Positions 17,445-26,815 of a DNA stretch of 34,686 nucleotides are shown in pieces. The stretch is from assembly GCA_947505635.1 (NCBI GenBank), contig CANNLR010000003.1, positions 1 to 34,686 on the forward strand. Reading direction: 5' to 3'. Numbering within the stretch: position 1 is the stretch's first letter; every line of letters begins with the position of its first letter. A program made the position numbers and the translations under genes. The notes under the pieces are model-generated. The model made no database searches. It was not told the DNA's origin and saw nothing but the letters and a program-made list of their open reading frames with translations. Origin of the DNA: Chlamydiota bacterium. Lineage in GTDB: Bacteria > Chlamydiota > Chlamydiia > Chlamydiales > Rhabdochlamydiaceae.

Positions 17445-18812
17445 ATGAATAAACACATTCGACAGATTTTCTCTTTAATGGCTTTTTTTCGTGTTTGTAG
17501 TTGTTCTGAAGAGGCAAAAGAGTCTTTAGCAGCGGCTCCAGAAGAGAGAGTTTTAATAGAAGGTCTTGGCGTTAGTACTAACCCCAGTACGGTGAATATT
17601 TTTCCGGGTACGGGAGAACTTGGTAAATTTCTCCTCAATGGCAATGAAGAAACTCCTGTTAGAATAGGAGGGGTTTGGCTAGCTGATGGAAACGTTATAA
17701 TGACTGGGGGTGCAGACCTAGGTAGATGGAGTGGTAATAACGTAGGGGTCCTTGGTATTGACCTCGATATTGAGAAACTAAAGCTCTGGAAAGGTGGATC
17801 GGTAGGAGTTGCCTTTTTACAATTTAATGGGATGAATTCTAATGAAAGGGCAGGATCTGTACAGGGGGTTGATTCAATGTCGGTACTACCTCCTTATAAC
17901 CGTACAGAGCTATATGAAATATGGTTTCGCCAAACATTTATCGATAATAAACTTGTAGTTCGTGTTGGAAAAACTATTCCTACCTATGACTTTAACAATG
18001 TGCTTTTACCAGTTCACGTTCAAGATAAAGCAAAAGATATTCCATCGGTTTCTGGTCTTTTATATACTCCTGTTTTTAATAACCCTATCAACATCGGAGT
18101 TATGCCAGGCTATTACAACTCAGCGTATGGAGTTACTGTCAATATTGCCCCTTTTAACAATTATTATGTTTCTTTAGGAGCTTATGATGGGAATTTGGCA
18201 AGAGGGTCACAGACAGGTCTTAAGGGGCCTCATTTTAATGGATATTACTTGTATGCTGGAGAAACAGGGGTTAGTTGGATGGCGGGAAGTCAGGGGAAAC
18301 CTGGAAATATCGCTTTAGGTGGATGGGTTCAAACGGGTAAATTATCAGCTCCGACACTGAAACTGCAGACAGTGGATGAAATGGGTCAGCCGCTACTTGT
18401 TCCAATCCCTGTGATGGTAGAGCAAAGTGGAGCTCAGGGTTTATATATTTTTGGGGCTCAACGTCTTTGGTTTCAGCGTCCTACAATAGATAATAGTGGT
18501 ATTAGTCTTTTTTGGCAGCTTGGAGCGAACCATGCTAAAACGTTGCCGATGAATAAGTTTGTAGGCTTTGGATTGACAGCCTTTGCTTTAACTCGTCCAA
18601 AAGATTCTTTTGGGATGGGGCTTGTTTGGTCTGAGCTAAATCATAGATTTTTTACAAGGTCAAGCGAACTCATGTTGCAAGGGTACTATCAGGCACATCT
18701 TTTTTGCTCAACATACCTAGAACCTGTCATCACTTATATTCCGACCCCAGGAGGAGGCAATGATCTGCCCCAAACCTGGGTCGGAACGATTCAGATGATG
18801 ACTCTATTTTAA
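17445..18812 (+). CDS. OprB-family carbohydrate-selective porin-like outer membrane protein
   Basis: DLDIEKLKLWKGGSVGVAFLQFNG, YEIWFRQTFIDNKLVVRVGKTIPTYDFNNVL; ATG 17445 gives a plausible signal peptide. Confidence 0.8.
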   Translation: MNKHIRQIFSLMAFFRVCSCSEEAKESLAAAPEERVLIEGLGVSTNPSTVNIFPGTGELGKFLLNGNEETPVRIGGVWLADGNVIMTGGADLGRWSGNNVGVLGIDLDIEKLKLWKGGSVGVAFLQFNGMNSNERAGSVQGVDSMSVLPPYNRTELYEIWFRQTFIDNKLVVRVGKTIPTYDFNNVLLPVHVQDKAKDIPSVSGLLYTPVFNNPINIGVMPGYYNSAYGVTVNIAPFNNYYVSLGAYDGNLARGSQTGLKGPHFNGYYLYAGETGVSWMAGSQGKPGNIALGGWVQTGKLSAPTLKLQTVDEMGQPLLVPIPVMVEQSGAQGLYIFGAQRLWFQRPTIDNSGISLFWQLGANHAKTLPMNKFVGFGLTAFALTRPKDSFGMGLVWSELNHRFFTRSSELMLQGYYQAHLFCSTYLEPVITYIPTPGGGNDLPQTWVGTIQMMTLF

Positions 18813-20183
18813 AGAGGCTTCTATAGCAGCTTGCTCTCCTGCATAAAGAGCCCCTTCTAGATAGCCGTTCCAGTCTTTTGCAATATCAGAAGAGGCAAAG
18901 GTTATCTTTCCAAAATGGGGCATATGCTCCTTGCCTAATGCTGGGCCAAGCTCTTTCCATACTCCCGGAGGGAAATGACATCCATGGCCTCCTCGGATAT
19001 AAGGTTCTTGAAGCCAATCTTGTTCTATATAATCTAAGGGCTGTAGAATTTCAGGTCCAAATATAGAAGCCCAAGTATTTAGGACGGCTTCTTTTCTCTC
19101 TTTTTTAGATTGACGGTTCCATTTAGTTGCTTGGCCAGCTGTTATAAATCCTAATAAAACTCCTGGAGATCCATCTTTTCCACTATTGTCATAGGTAAAA
19201 GTTGGAATTCCATTGTAAGAAATACCATTTCCTGAAAAATTCTTATCACGCCAAAAGGGCTTTGTATAAACAGCTTGAACTTTCATAGAGTTTCCTGTTT
19301 GTAGGGAAGAAAAAGAGCGGTGAAGATCAGGGGGGAGTCCAGGTTCATAGTGGATAGATGAGATGAGTTGAGAAGGTACGCAGACAATCACAGATTTTGC
19401 CTTGTAGATTGTTTTCTCAGTATAGATGAGTGCAAAGTCATCTTGTTGTACAATTTTAAAAACAGGTTCTTTATATTTAATTTTGTCCTGGATTTTTTCG
19501 GCCATTTTCAGGGCTACAAGACCTGTACCGCCTTCGACACGGTTAGCTTGACCTCCGCCTAAGGCCCAAGGAGGTAGTCCATGGCTTGTTTTAAAAAACC
19601 AAAGCATTTGCAGAAGAGATACTTGCTCAGGTTCTGTAGAGAAGCCTTGATTAGTCATAAATCTAAAAAATTGTTTAGCCGGAAATGTTGTTAGCTCAGA
19701 GTTGATCCATGTCTGAAAAGTCATTCCATCCCAAAGTTCACTATTTTTAGATTCCCAAGGAGCAGAAGGGGAGATGTCTTTGAACATTTCAGAAAGGAGC
19801 GCTAAGGCTTTTTCTATTTCAAGCTGAACTAGTTTGTTTTGTAAAAGAGTTCCCAAGCATTCTATTGGGGAGTTTTGATATGTGCCTACTTTTTCTTCAT
19901 AAAGAAAAAAATGATTGCCTTGACCCCAGGCTTGATAGGTTTGAAGTCCCATGTCTTTAATAAGTTGTGTAACTCGTTTCTGAGGAGGCGCGATATATTG
20001 TCCTCCAAGCTCCAATCGGAAGTTGTTATCGAGGACCTGCTCTAAAGCGCGACCCCCGGCATGGGCTGAAGCTTCTAAGAGTAGGAAGTTTTTTTTGTTT
20101 TTTTGTAAGGTGAGAGCGCAAGATAGCCCTGAATAGCCACCTCCTATAATAAGGACATCTAACGGATCGTGGAAGTTACGCAT
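18804..20183 (-). CDS. Flavin-containing amine oxidase / FAD-dependent oxidoreductase
   Basis: DVLIIGGGYSGLSCALTLQKNKKNFLLLEAS dinucleotide-binding motif; C-terminal GYLEGALYAGEQAA. Confidence 0.85.
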   Translation of the reverse strand: MRNFHDPLDVLIIGGGYSGLSCALTLQKNKKNFLLLEASAHAGGRALEQVLDNNFRLELGGQYIAPPQKRVTQLIKDMGLQTYQAWGQGNHFFLYEEKVGTYQNSPIECLGTLLQNKLVQLEIEKALALLSEMFKDISPSAPWESKNSELWDGMTFQTWINSELTTFPAKQFFRFMTNQGFSTEPEQVSLLQMLWFFKTSHGLPPWALGGGQANRVEGGTGLVALKMAEKIQDKIKYKEPVFKIVQQDDFALIYTEKTIYKAKSVIVCVPSQLISSIHYEPGLPPDLHRSFSSLQTGNSMKVQAVYTKPFWRDKNFSGNGISYNGIPTFTYDNSGKDGSPGVLLGFITAGQATKWNRQSKKERKEAVLNTWASIFGPEILQPLDYIEQDWLQEPYIRGGHGCHFPPGVWKELGPALGKEHMPHFGKITFASSDIAKDWNGYLEGALYAGEQAAIEASLK

Positions 20184-20270
20184 GGATTTTCCTTCTGATA
20201 ATTTAAATTGCTTATAATAACATTAGTTGGTAACACGTGGTTAATATTGATTTTTTTAAAAAGGGTTGTC

Positions 20271-21473
20271 ATGGGAAAAAATATTAAAGGGTTGTTCATT
20301 TGGTTTATCGTAACCTTATTTGTCGTCTACGCCTTCTTTCTTAATACAGCAGGCGCTGTTTTTGGTGATACTATTAAAAGTTATTTGCAACTCTCAGACA
20401 TGGGGGCTGCATTTGCTGTAGGGTCTTTTATTTTGGGCTTTGCCTGCATGCAGATTCCGGGCGGGTATTTGTTGGATCGTTTTCCGATAAAAGTTGTTGT
20501 AAGCAGTGGTGTTTTTTTACTTGCTTTAGGAAATTTCACCCTTTCTTATTCTTCTTCATTATCTTTGTTTGCTCTTTCTAACTTTGTTCAGGGCATAGGA
20601 GCTTCTTTTGCTTTTATTGCTGTTGGAAAACTCATAGGGCAATGGTTTGCTCCTAAGATTTTTCCTATTTTATTTGGGTTGACGCAAACAATTTCTTGCG
20701 TCTTGAGTGCTTTCATTCATTATTATTTAGTGCAAGCCTTAGAATCTGTTTCTTGGAAAACAATCTATCAAGAATTTTCCATATTTGGATTTATACTATT
20801 TGTATTGATCGCAATTTTCGTAAAAAGTCCCAGCTCTATCAAAGTTAAGCAGGCAATTTCTTTTGGAAAAAGTATGGGTATGGTTCTTAAGGATAAACAG
20901 ATATGGTTATGTTCTGTTGCGGGAGCAACTTCTTTTGGAGTTCTTGCCGCCTATGCAAGCTTTTGGTATATGCACGTTCAAAAGCACTTTTCAGTGAGCA
21001 TAGAAGAGGCTTTAATTGTAAGTGGGATGGTTTTTGCTGGTATTGGTATTGGAACGCCTTTCTTAGGATGGGTATCTAATAAAGTTAAGTCGAGAAAGTT
21101 GATTATTCATATGTCGGTTGTTTTAGGGACAATTTTTTTACTTATGGGACTTTATTTGCCTCATTTTAACGTTGATACCTATATACCTAGTAAGACTGTT
21201 GGATTTTTTATTGGATTTTTCTTATCTGGATCTATGCTTTATTACACAAGTATTAGTGAGATATCCTCTAGCAATACTCGAGCTGTTGCATTGGGATTGA
21301 TTAATACCTGCGTATTTGTATTTAATACGATCCTTTTATTTCTTCCTCAGTTTTTTATTACGACAGCATCGGTAAGTTACTTCACTTACCTCTGGGTTCT
21401 TCCAGCCAGTCTTCTTATTTCAATATTTTGTTCTTATTTTGTGAAAGAAACTTTTGCAAAAACTAACAAATAG
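20271..21473 (+). CDS. Major facilitator superfamily transporter
   Basis: About 12 hydrophobic segments; GGYLLDRFPIKVVV loop; ATG 20271 preferred to 20208. Confidence 0.85.
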   Translation: MGKNIKGLFIWFIVTLFVVYAFFLNTAGAVFGDTIKSYLQLSDMGAAFAVGSFILGFACMQIPGGYLLDRFPIKVVVSSGVFLLALGNFTLSYSSSLSLFALSNFVQGIGASFAFIAVGKLIGQWFAPKIFPILFGLTQTISCVLSAFIHYYLVQALESVSWKTIYQEFSIFGFILFVLIAIFVKSPSSIKVKQAISFGKSMGMVLKDKQIWLCSVAGATSFGVLAAYASFWYMHVQKHFSVSIEEALIVSGMVFAGIGIGTPFLGWVSNKVKSRKLIIHMSVVLGTIFLLMGLYLPHFNVDTYIPSKTVGFFIGFFLSGSMLYYTSISEISSSNTRAVALGLINTCVFVFNTILLFLPQFFITTASVSYFTYLWVLPASLLISIFCSYFVKETFAKTNK

Positions 21474-21488
21474 TAGTTCTAAATGAAA

Positions 21489-21512
21489 AAGGACCAGAAT
21501 ATTCTGGTCCTT
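21489..21512. terminator. Bidirectional terminator between convergent MFS and deaminase genes
   Basis: AAGGACCAGAAT-ATTCTGGTCCTT perfect palindrome followed by T-run. Confidence 0.85.
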
Positions 21513-21523
21513 TTTTCTATAGG

Positions 21524-22009
21524 TTAATACTTAGCGCGATCTGGCATTTCAGAAAATTCTTTCCAAACTACCACAGCTTCTTTTCTCATAAATTCAGAAC
21601 ATTTGATTTTGCGATCTTTAATTTCTTTTTTCATTTCTGCGTAATAGTCTAGGTCCAAGAAATCTCCATACTCCATAGAGTCTTCAACAGTTGCAGCATA
21701 ATAGATTTCTTTGATATGAGCCCAGTAGGCTCCACAAAGGCACATGGGACAACAAAAGGCGCTTGTGTATAGTACGCAGCCTTCAAGAAGGGGGTTACCA
21801 AGTTTTTTCCCAGCTTTACGGATAGCATCTATTTCAGCGTGACATGTTGCGTCATTGTCTCCCACAACTCGATTATATCCCTCAGCAATGATTTCCCCAT
21901 CTTTTACAATCACGGCGCCAAAAACGCCTCCAGTTTTTTTCTCAATTCCAGCAAGACGGCTGAGCTCGATCGCTCTTTTCATGAATTTTTCATGCGGATG
22001 CTTATCCAT
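21524..22009 (-). CDS. Nucleoside/guanine deaminase-like (CDA superfamily)
   Basis: CHAEIDAIRKA and FCCPMCLCGAYWA zinc motifs. Confidence 0.82.
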   Translation of the reverse strand: MDKHPHEKFMKRAIELSRLAGIEKKTGGVFGAVIVKDGEIIAEGYNRVVGDNDATCHAEIDAIRKAGKKLGNPLLEGCVLYTSAFCCPMCLCGAYWAHIKEIYYAATVEDSMEYGDFLDLDYYAEMKKEIKDRKIKCSEFMRKEAVVVWKEFSEMPDRAKY

Positions 22010-22327
22010 AACTTCTCTCCTTAGTTATTAATTAATGCTATAAACATTAATATAATTTTAAAATCAGCAGAAGTAAAGATTAATATTTAATAAAGATAGT
22101 TTCTTTTTGCTTTTTATGAACATATTAATATGTTGATTATGAGTTAGAAGCGGTTGTTAATAACTGTCCTGTAAACCCCCTAAAAAAATCTTTCATTGGG
22201 CTTAGATCTAAAGATAAGCTTCCTATTATAATATCTGACTAGTGAGGGAGATTGATAACTTGCTAGAGGCAGTTTGACAGTGTATTGAGTTAGGGAGGTG
22301 CCGCGGAATGACGATTGATTCGATATA

Positions 22328-22398
22328 CAATACTATATCAGAACTGGTTTTTGATATAGTATTGCATATCTTAAGGCTGTTTTGTGAAACAGCCTTAA
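22328..22398. repeat. Two adjacent long hairpins
   Basis: CAATACTATATCA(GAA)-CTGGT-(TTT)TGATATAGTATTG at 22328-22364; TTAAGGCTGTTT-TGTG-AAACAGCCTTAA at 22371-22398. Confidence 0.85.
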
Positions 22399-22401
22399 TG
22401 G

Positions 22402-22875
22402 CTAAGGTTTTTCTAGCTTTTTTCTTCGAGCGTCAGCGAAGTGTCGAAAGTAAAAAGCAGATCCATTTATTAAGGCGGATCCAATTGCTATATCAATAAC
22501 CCCTTTTATGTCATAGGCGAGAGGAAGCCATTTAAATAACATTCCTAAAAAAACCATAGAGGCAAGGAGTAAGAGGTAAGCTGGGCTGTAAACAGATAGA
22601 ATAGAGCAAGGGTTGGGAAGAGACTCTATTTTTTTTATCACACGAGTGGCTGTTTTTGCTAATATAAGACTTCCTTTAATAAAACCTATAAGAAGGCCGA
22701 CGCTGACTAAGATTAAAGGAGCTTGATCCGATTTGCCTAAGTAAGGAAGAAGGGATGGGGTGATGTCTGGAGATGGGTGCAGTAAATAGGAAAAGCCCTT
22801 AAGAAGCAGAAGAATTCCTATAGCCATCCAAAGCGTACCACTAATCGCTATAGCTAAGCCATGACGAATATTCAT
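22402..22875 (-). CDS. Hypothetical membrane protein
   Basis: Three or four hydrophobic segments; immediately downstream of the HisRS-like gene. Confidence 0.65.
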   Translation of the reverse strand: MNIRHGLAIAISGTLWMAIGILLLLKGFSYLLHPSPDITPSLLPYLGKSDQAPLILVSVGLLIGFIKGSLILAKTATRVIKKIESLPNPCSILSVYSPAYLLLLASMVFLGMLFKWLPLAYDIKGVIDIAIGSALINGSAFYFRHFADARRKKLEKP

Positions 22876-22887
22876 ATATATATACTC

Positions 22888-24189
22888 CTAAATACAAGGT
22901 TGAAAATAGTCTAAGGCCGTTTGTACGGCTATTTCTAAAGAGGTGATATCTGGAGTCTGTTCTCCTGTTTTGAGATTTTTAATCACAAAACTTTCTCCCA
23001 TCACCATAAACACGTGAGAAATTTCTTTTTTGTCTGCATAGGTAAGTTGTTTGCCAATAGGGGACTTACCACAGTAAAGATCTGTAGATAAGCCAGACTC
23101 TCGTAAAAGATGGGTGGCAAGGACGGCTTGCAGTTGTAATTTAGGTTCTCTATAGGCGACCAGAATTTGTGCAGGAGGGGTAGGAAAGGAGGGTAGGATC
23201 TTTTGTTTTTTTAACACATCAAAAAGACGAGTTAATCCAATAGAGATTCCAAAGCCCTCTAATTTTGTATCTTCTTCTATAATGCTATCGATTAATTTAT
23301 TGTATCTTCCGCCGCTTGCTATGCTTCCAAAAGCTGAGTACTCTTGAAAAAATGTTTCAAAGACAATTCCGGTATAGTAGTCAAGGCCTCGAACCATGCC
23401 AGGACAAAAACCAAAAAGATCGAGGTTGATTTGGCTTTTTTCTAAAAAATCTAAGATTTCTTGCATGGCAGAAAGGCCGGGTAGATCTTTAGGACAAAGT
23501 TTTAAAAAATCTGCAAAGCTACCTTTAAATTCTAGAAGGGAAAGTTTTGAAAGATTTGTTAAGGGGAAAAGAGCTGTTAGCTCTTCTTTGACTTTGTCCA
23601 ACCCTATTTTATCCATTTTATCCACGATCCGAAGAGCTTCTGGGAGGTTTTCTTCTGTAAAGCCCATGTCAAGCATAAGAGCTTTAGGAATGCTCAGATG
23701 GTTAAGATAGATTATGAAAGAAGGGATGTGCAGTTTTTTTAGTGCAGTAACAAGTGCTGTTAAGCACTCCACCTCGCTGAGAAGGGTTAGGTTTTCGTCT
23801 ATGATGTCAATATCGGCTTGAATAAAGCCTCTAGAGCGACCTGCTTGAGGACGCTCTCCTCTAAAAGAGTGAGAGATGTCAAAGCGTTTAAAAGGGTAGA
23901 CGAGTTCGTGACGTCTTGAGGCTACGTAGACCGCTAGTGGTATAGTTCTATCAAAGGGGAGCGCTAGATCAGTCATCGTTCCGTCTTGAAGTCTGCCTAA
24001 AGTATAGATTTGATGAGCAACTCCCCCTTTTAATTGAAGGGCTGCTATGGACTCGACAGGTCTTGGATTAAACCCCATGAATCCAAATAGGCGATAAGTG
24101 TCTTCTAAGGTTTTTTTCCAATGAGAAAATAAACGATTTTCTTTTTCAGAGTAGTCGGCAAAGCCGGAGATTTTCAGGGGGATTGTCAT
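22888..24189 (-). CDS. Histidyl-tRNA synthetase-like protein (HisS/HisZ superfamily)
   Basis: FRGERPQAGRSRGFIQADIDIID (motif 2) and RGLDYYTGIVFE; anticodon-binding-like C-terminus. Confidence 0.85.
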   Translation of the reverse strand: MTIPLKISGFADYSEKENRLFSHWKKTLEDTYRLFGFMGFNPRPVESIAALQLKGGVAHQIYTLGRLQDGTMTDLALPFDRTIPLAVYVASRRHELVYPFKRFDISHSFRGERPQAGRSRGFIQADIDIIDENLTLLSEVECLTALVTALKKLHIPSFIIYLNHLSIPKALMLDMGFTEENLPEALRIVDKMDKIGLDKVKEELTALFPLTNLSKLSLLEFKGSFADFLKLCPKDLPGLSAMQEILDFLEKSQINLDLFGFCPGMVRGLDYYTGIVFETFFQEYSAFGSIASGGRYNKLIDSIIEEDTKLEGFGISIGLTRLFDVLKKQKILPSFPTPPAQILVAYREPKLQLQAVLATHLLRESGLSTDLYCGKSPIGKQLTYADKKEISHVFMVMGESFVIKNLKTGEQTPDITSLEIAVQTALDYFQPCI

Positions 24190-24374
24190 AGGTCTTAGGC
24201 CTTTTTATTAGGTAAAAGGTAAGGGTGAAGGGAGTGGGTTTTTTTTGCAAGGAATACCTTTGTTTGTGAAGTTTAATTTTCATTGTTCAAAACAAATGTA
24301 TTGCAAGTTTTTTGTCGTTTGTGTTTAAAATATGGGTGTATTTTCGGTTGTGAATGTTTGTTTTATGGGGCAAT

Positions 24375-25718
24375 ATGAAAAGAATCATGGATTGGTATTT
24401 GAAGGAATGGAAAGAAAACCCTTTTAGAAAACCGCTCTTATTACGAGGAGCTAGTCAGGTGGGAAAGACCTTTTCTGTTCAGCGATTGGGGAAGACTTTT
24501 GAAAGATTTGTTGAAGTTAACTTTGCTCAAGATAAAAACGCAAAGAGAATTTTCGAGAAAACTGTAGAGCCAAATTTGATCATTCAAGAACTTAATTTAT
24601 TGCTAGATGTAGATATTACTTCAGGAAATACTCTTCTTTTTTTTGATGAAATTCAAGAGTGTCCAGCCGTGCTTCAGTCTCTTAAGCTTTTTTTTGAAAA
24701 GATCCCTTCGTTACATGTTATTGCCACAGGATCATTTTTAAATTTTGCCATTGAAAAAATAGGGATTCCTGCAGGAAAAATTGAAAGTCTTTATTGTTAT
24801 CCTCTTTCTTTTTTTGAGTTTTTAGTAGCAGACGGGCATGAGGAATTAGCAAAAACTATTTTAGATCATACAGAAGATGAACCTTTTATAGAAGAAAAGC
24901 ATCAAAAGATGCTTGAAATATTAGGTAAGTACCTGGCAATCGGTGGCATGCCAGAAGTTGTTTCCTGCTTTGTTAAATCGAAGAATCCAAGGCTTTGTTT
25001 TTCCTTGTATCAAGGTATTTTAGATAGATATCGTCAAGACTTTTATAAATACTGTAAAGATCATCAGATTAAGTATGTGAAGGAGCTTTTCAATGAAATT
25101 CCCCGTCAGACAGGGAAACAATTTAAATATACAAAGATTCATAAAGAGTACAAAAAAAGAGAATTGACGCAAGGATTGGATTTGCTTTGTGCGGCGAACG
25201 TTGTCTATAAGGTTCATCATACAACAGCAAAAAGCTTACCTTTGGGAGGGCAGTGCCATTCAGACTGGTTTAAGGTGGGATTTGTAGATGTGGCGCTCTC
25301 CCAATCTATTTTAGGGTTAGATCTGAAGCCTTGGTTTTTACATCCAGAGAAGGAATTCTTAAATAGATTAGGTTTTTTAGAAAATTTTTTAGGAGGAGAG
25401 TTTCTTGCTTACTCTAATCCCCATAGAAAGATGGAGCTATATTATTGGAAAAAGGAAGAAAGGCAAAGTCAGGCAGAAGTTGATTTTTGCATTAAATATA
25501 AAGAGAGCATTATTCCTATTGAAGTGAGAGAGGGAGATAAAAGAACCTTAAAAAGCTTGCAGCTTTTTTTAGATCTGCATCCCAAGTCTCCTTATGGGAT
25601 TCGGTTTTCTACGCAAAATACTTCTAGAATAGGTAGGCTTGCTTTTAGGCCTCTATATGATGTTGTGTCTTTAGTTCCTGAGGAGCAAAAAAAGAGTCTA
25701 TATGCACTTATTGATTAA
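24375..25718 (+). CDS. AAA ATPase with DUF4143-type C-terminal domain
   Basis: LLLRGASQVGKTFSVQRL Walker A; LLFFDEIQECPAVLQSLK Walker B; C-terminal AEVDFCIKYKESIIPIEVREG; alternative start at 24354. Confidence 0.85.
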   Translation: MKRIMDWYLKEWKENPFRKPLLLRGASQVGKTFSVQRLGKTFERFVEVNFAQDKNAKRIFEKTVEPNLIIQELNLLLDVDITSGNTLLFFDEIQECPAVLQSLKLFFEKIPSLHVIATGSFLNFAIEKIGIPAGKIESLYCYPLSFFEFLVADGHEELAKTILDHTEDEPFIEEKHQKMLEILGKYLAIGGMPEVVSCFVKSKNPRLCFSLYQGILDRYRQDFYKYCKDHQIKYVKELFNEIPRQTGKQFKYTKIHKEYKKRELTQGLDLLCAANVVYKVHHTTAKSLPLGGQCHSDWFKVGFVDVALSQSILGLDLKPWFLHPEKEFLNRLGFLENFLGGEFLAYSNPHRKMELYYWKKEERQSQAEVDFCIKYKESIIPIEVREGDKRTLKSLQLFLDLHPKSPYGIRFSTQNTSRIGRLAFRPLYDVVSLVPEEQKKSLYALID

Positions 25719-25723
25719 AAAGA

Positions 25724-25748
25724 GACCTGAGAAGAGGTTTCTCAGGTC
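25724..25748. terminator. Hairpin between convergent genes
   Basis: GACCTGAGA ... TCTCAGGTC. Confidence 0.6.
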
Positions 25749-25757
25749 GAATTGATT

Positions 25758-26147
25758 TTATTTTGAAAGTGCTTCTATTCTAGATTTGAAATGTTCCATG
25801 GAGTTTTCAAGCTCTAATATTTTTTTATTATTCATCATGTGTTGTTGTTCTAGCAATCTAATTTGATTTTCCATTGCTCTTCTTTGAGGGTCTTCTATCT
25901 CCCAACTCAAAACGACGCCCAGTCCATTAGCAAAGCCTGAGGTAAGGGATCCTAGGACTATTCCTGTGGTGGTCGGAATGAGACCGGCCGCAAGAGATCC
26001 TCCTCCTGAAATTATCCCTGCTAAGCAAGCTGAGGTTATGTTTTTTTGTATTCTTTTGGAACACCAAGATTCTTCCGGTTCTTTTGGAAGAGGGATAAGA
26101 TCGTCTTGTCTGATTTGAGTTTTTTGGTTTTGAAAACATATACACAT
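25758..26147 (-). CDS. Small membrane protein with Gly-rich bilobed hydrophobic segment and coiled-coil C-terminus (Inc-like candidate)
   Basis: SACLAGIISGGGSLAAGLIPTTTGIVLGSLTSGFANGLGVVLSW; GGAG 7 nt upstream of ATG 26147. Confidence 0.55.
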   Translation of the reverse strand: MCICFQNQKTQIRQDDLIPLPKEPEESWCSKRIQKNITSACLAGIISGGGSLAAGLIPTTTGIVLGSLTSGFANGLGVVLSWEIEDPQRRAMENQIRLLEQQHMMNNKKILELENSMEHFKSRIEALSK

Positions 26148-26194
26148 AAAATACTCCATTGTTTTTTTTATTTAAAAATTATTTTTTATAATTA

Positions 26195-26617
26195 TTAAAA
26201 AAACAATGTGGGTGGGTGGCTTTGAGATTTTAAGATAGATAATCGAAGAAATTGATAAGAACACTCTAGCACCAAAAACTTTGGATAGAGTCTATTGCTT
26301 GGACAAGCAGATCGGCAAAGACTTGAGAGATTAAAAAGAGACAGATGAAATCTAGGGCTTTTTAGCGAAGATATGATTTTTATGACAAATCTAGTAAAGG
26401 GATTAGGCTCGATTCGTAAAATGTGGGTTTCTTGTTGTAAAACAGCAAAGGGGGAGAGGATGGGTTTAGCAAAGGGTTTTTCTGTATGGAATGTTGAAGT
26501 TATTGTAGTTTTTTGATGAATTGAGCTAGAAATGTAAGCATTGAAAATTAATAGCATTACAATTGTGATAAAAAAGAGAAATTTATTTTTTGTAAATGTC
26601 ATTATTTTTCTTATCAT
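26195..26617 (-). CDS. Hypothetical protein with N-terminal membrane segment
   Basis: 140-aa ORF; FLFFITIVMLLIFNAYI near the N-terminus. Confidence 0.45.
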   Translation of the reverse strand: MIRKIMTFTKNKFLFFITIVMLLIFNAYISSSIHQKTTITSTFHTEKPFAKPILSPFAVLQQETHILRIEPNPFTRFVIKIISSLKSPRFHLSLFNLSSLCRSACPSNRLYPKFLVLECSYQFLRLSILKSQSHPPTLFF

Positions 26618-26815
26618 AAATAAATATAATAAAGATGTTAGCGATTTTAATATTATATTTCAATGAATATTAACAGTTGCTTGAAAAATATATTGCTAGA
26701 ATATAAGCGATGATAAAGTGAGAGCTTGCAATTAAGCTGGTGGTTGGAAATAATGAACAGTATTCAATAAACTATGACCAAAATTTAAGGGAGCGGCGGT
26801 TTTCGCTGGCAAATT

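Noticed and set aside
22308-22499. Plus-strand 63-aa ORF
   Set aside because: Runs through two strong hairpins and antisense into the 22402-22875 gene
26204-26219. G-quadruplex (GTGGGTGGGTGG)
   Set aside because: Only two GGG runs plus GG; insufficient for a canonical quadruplex
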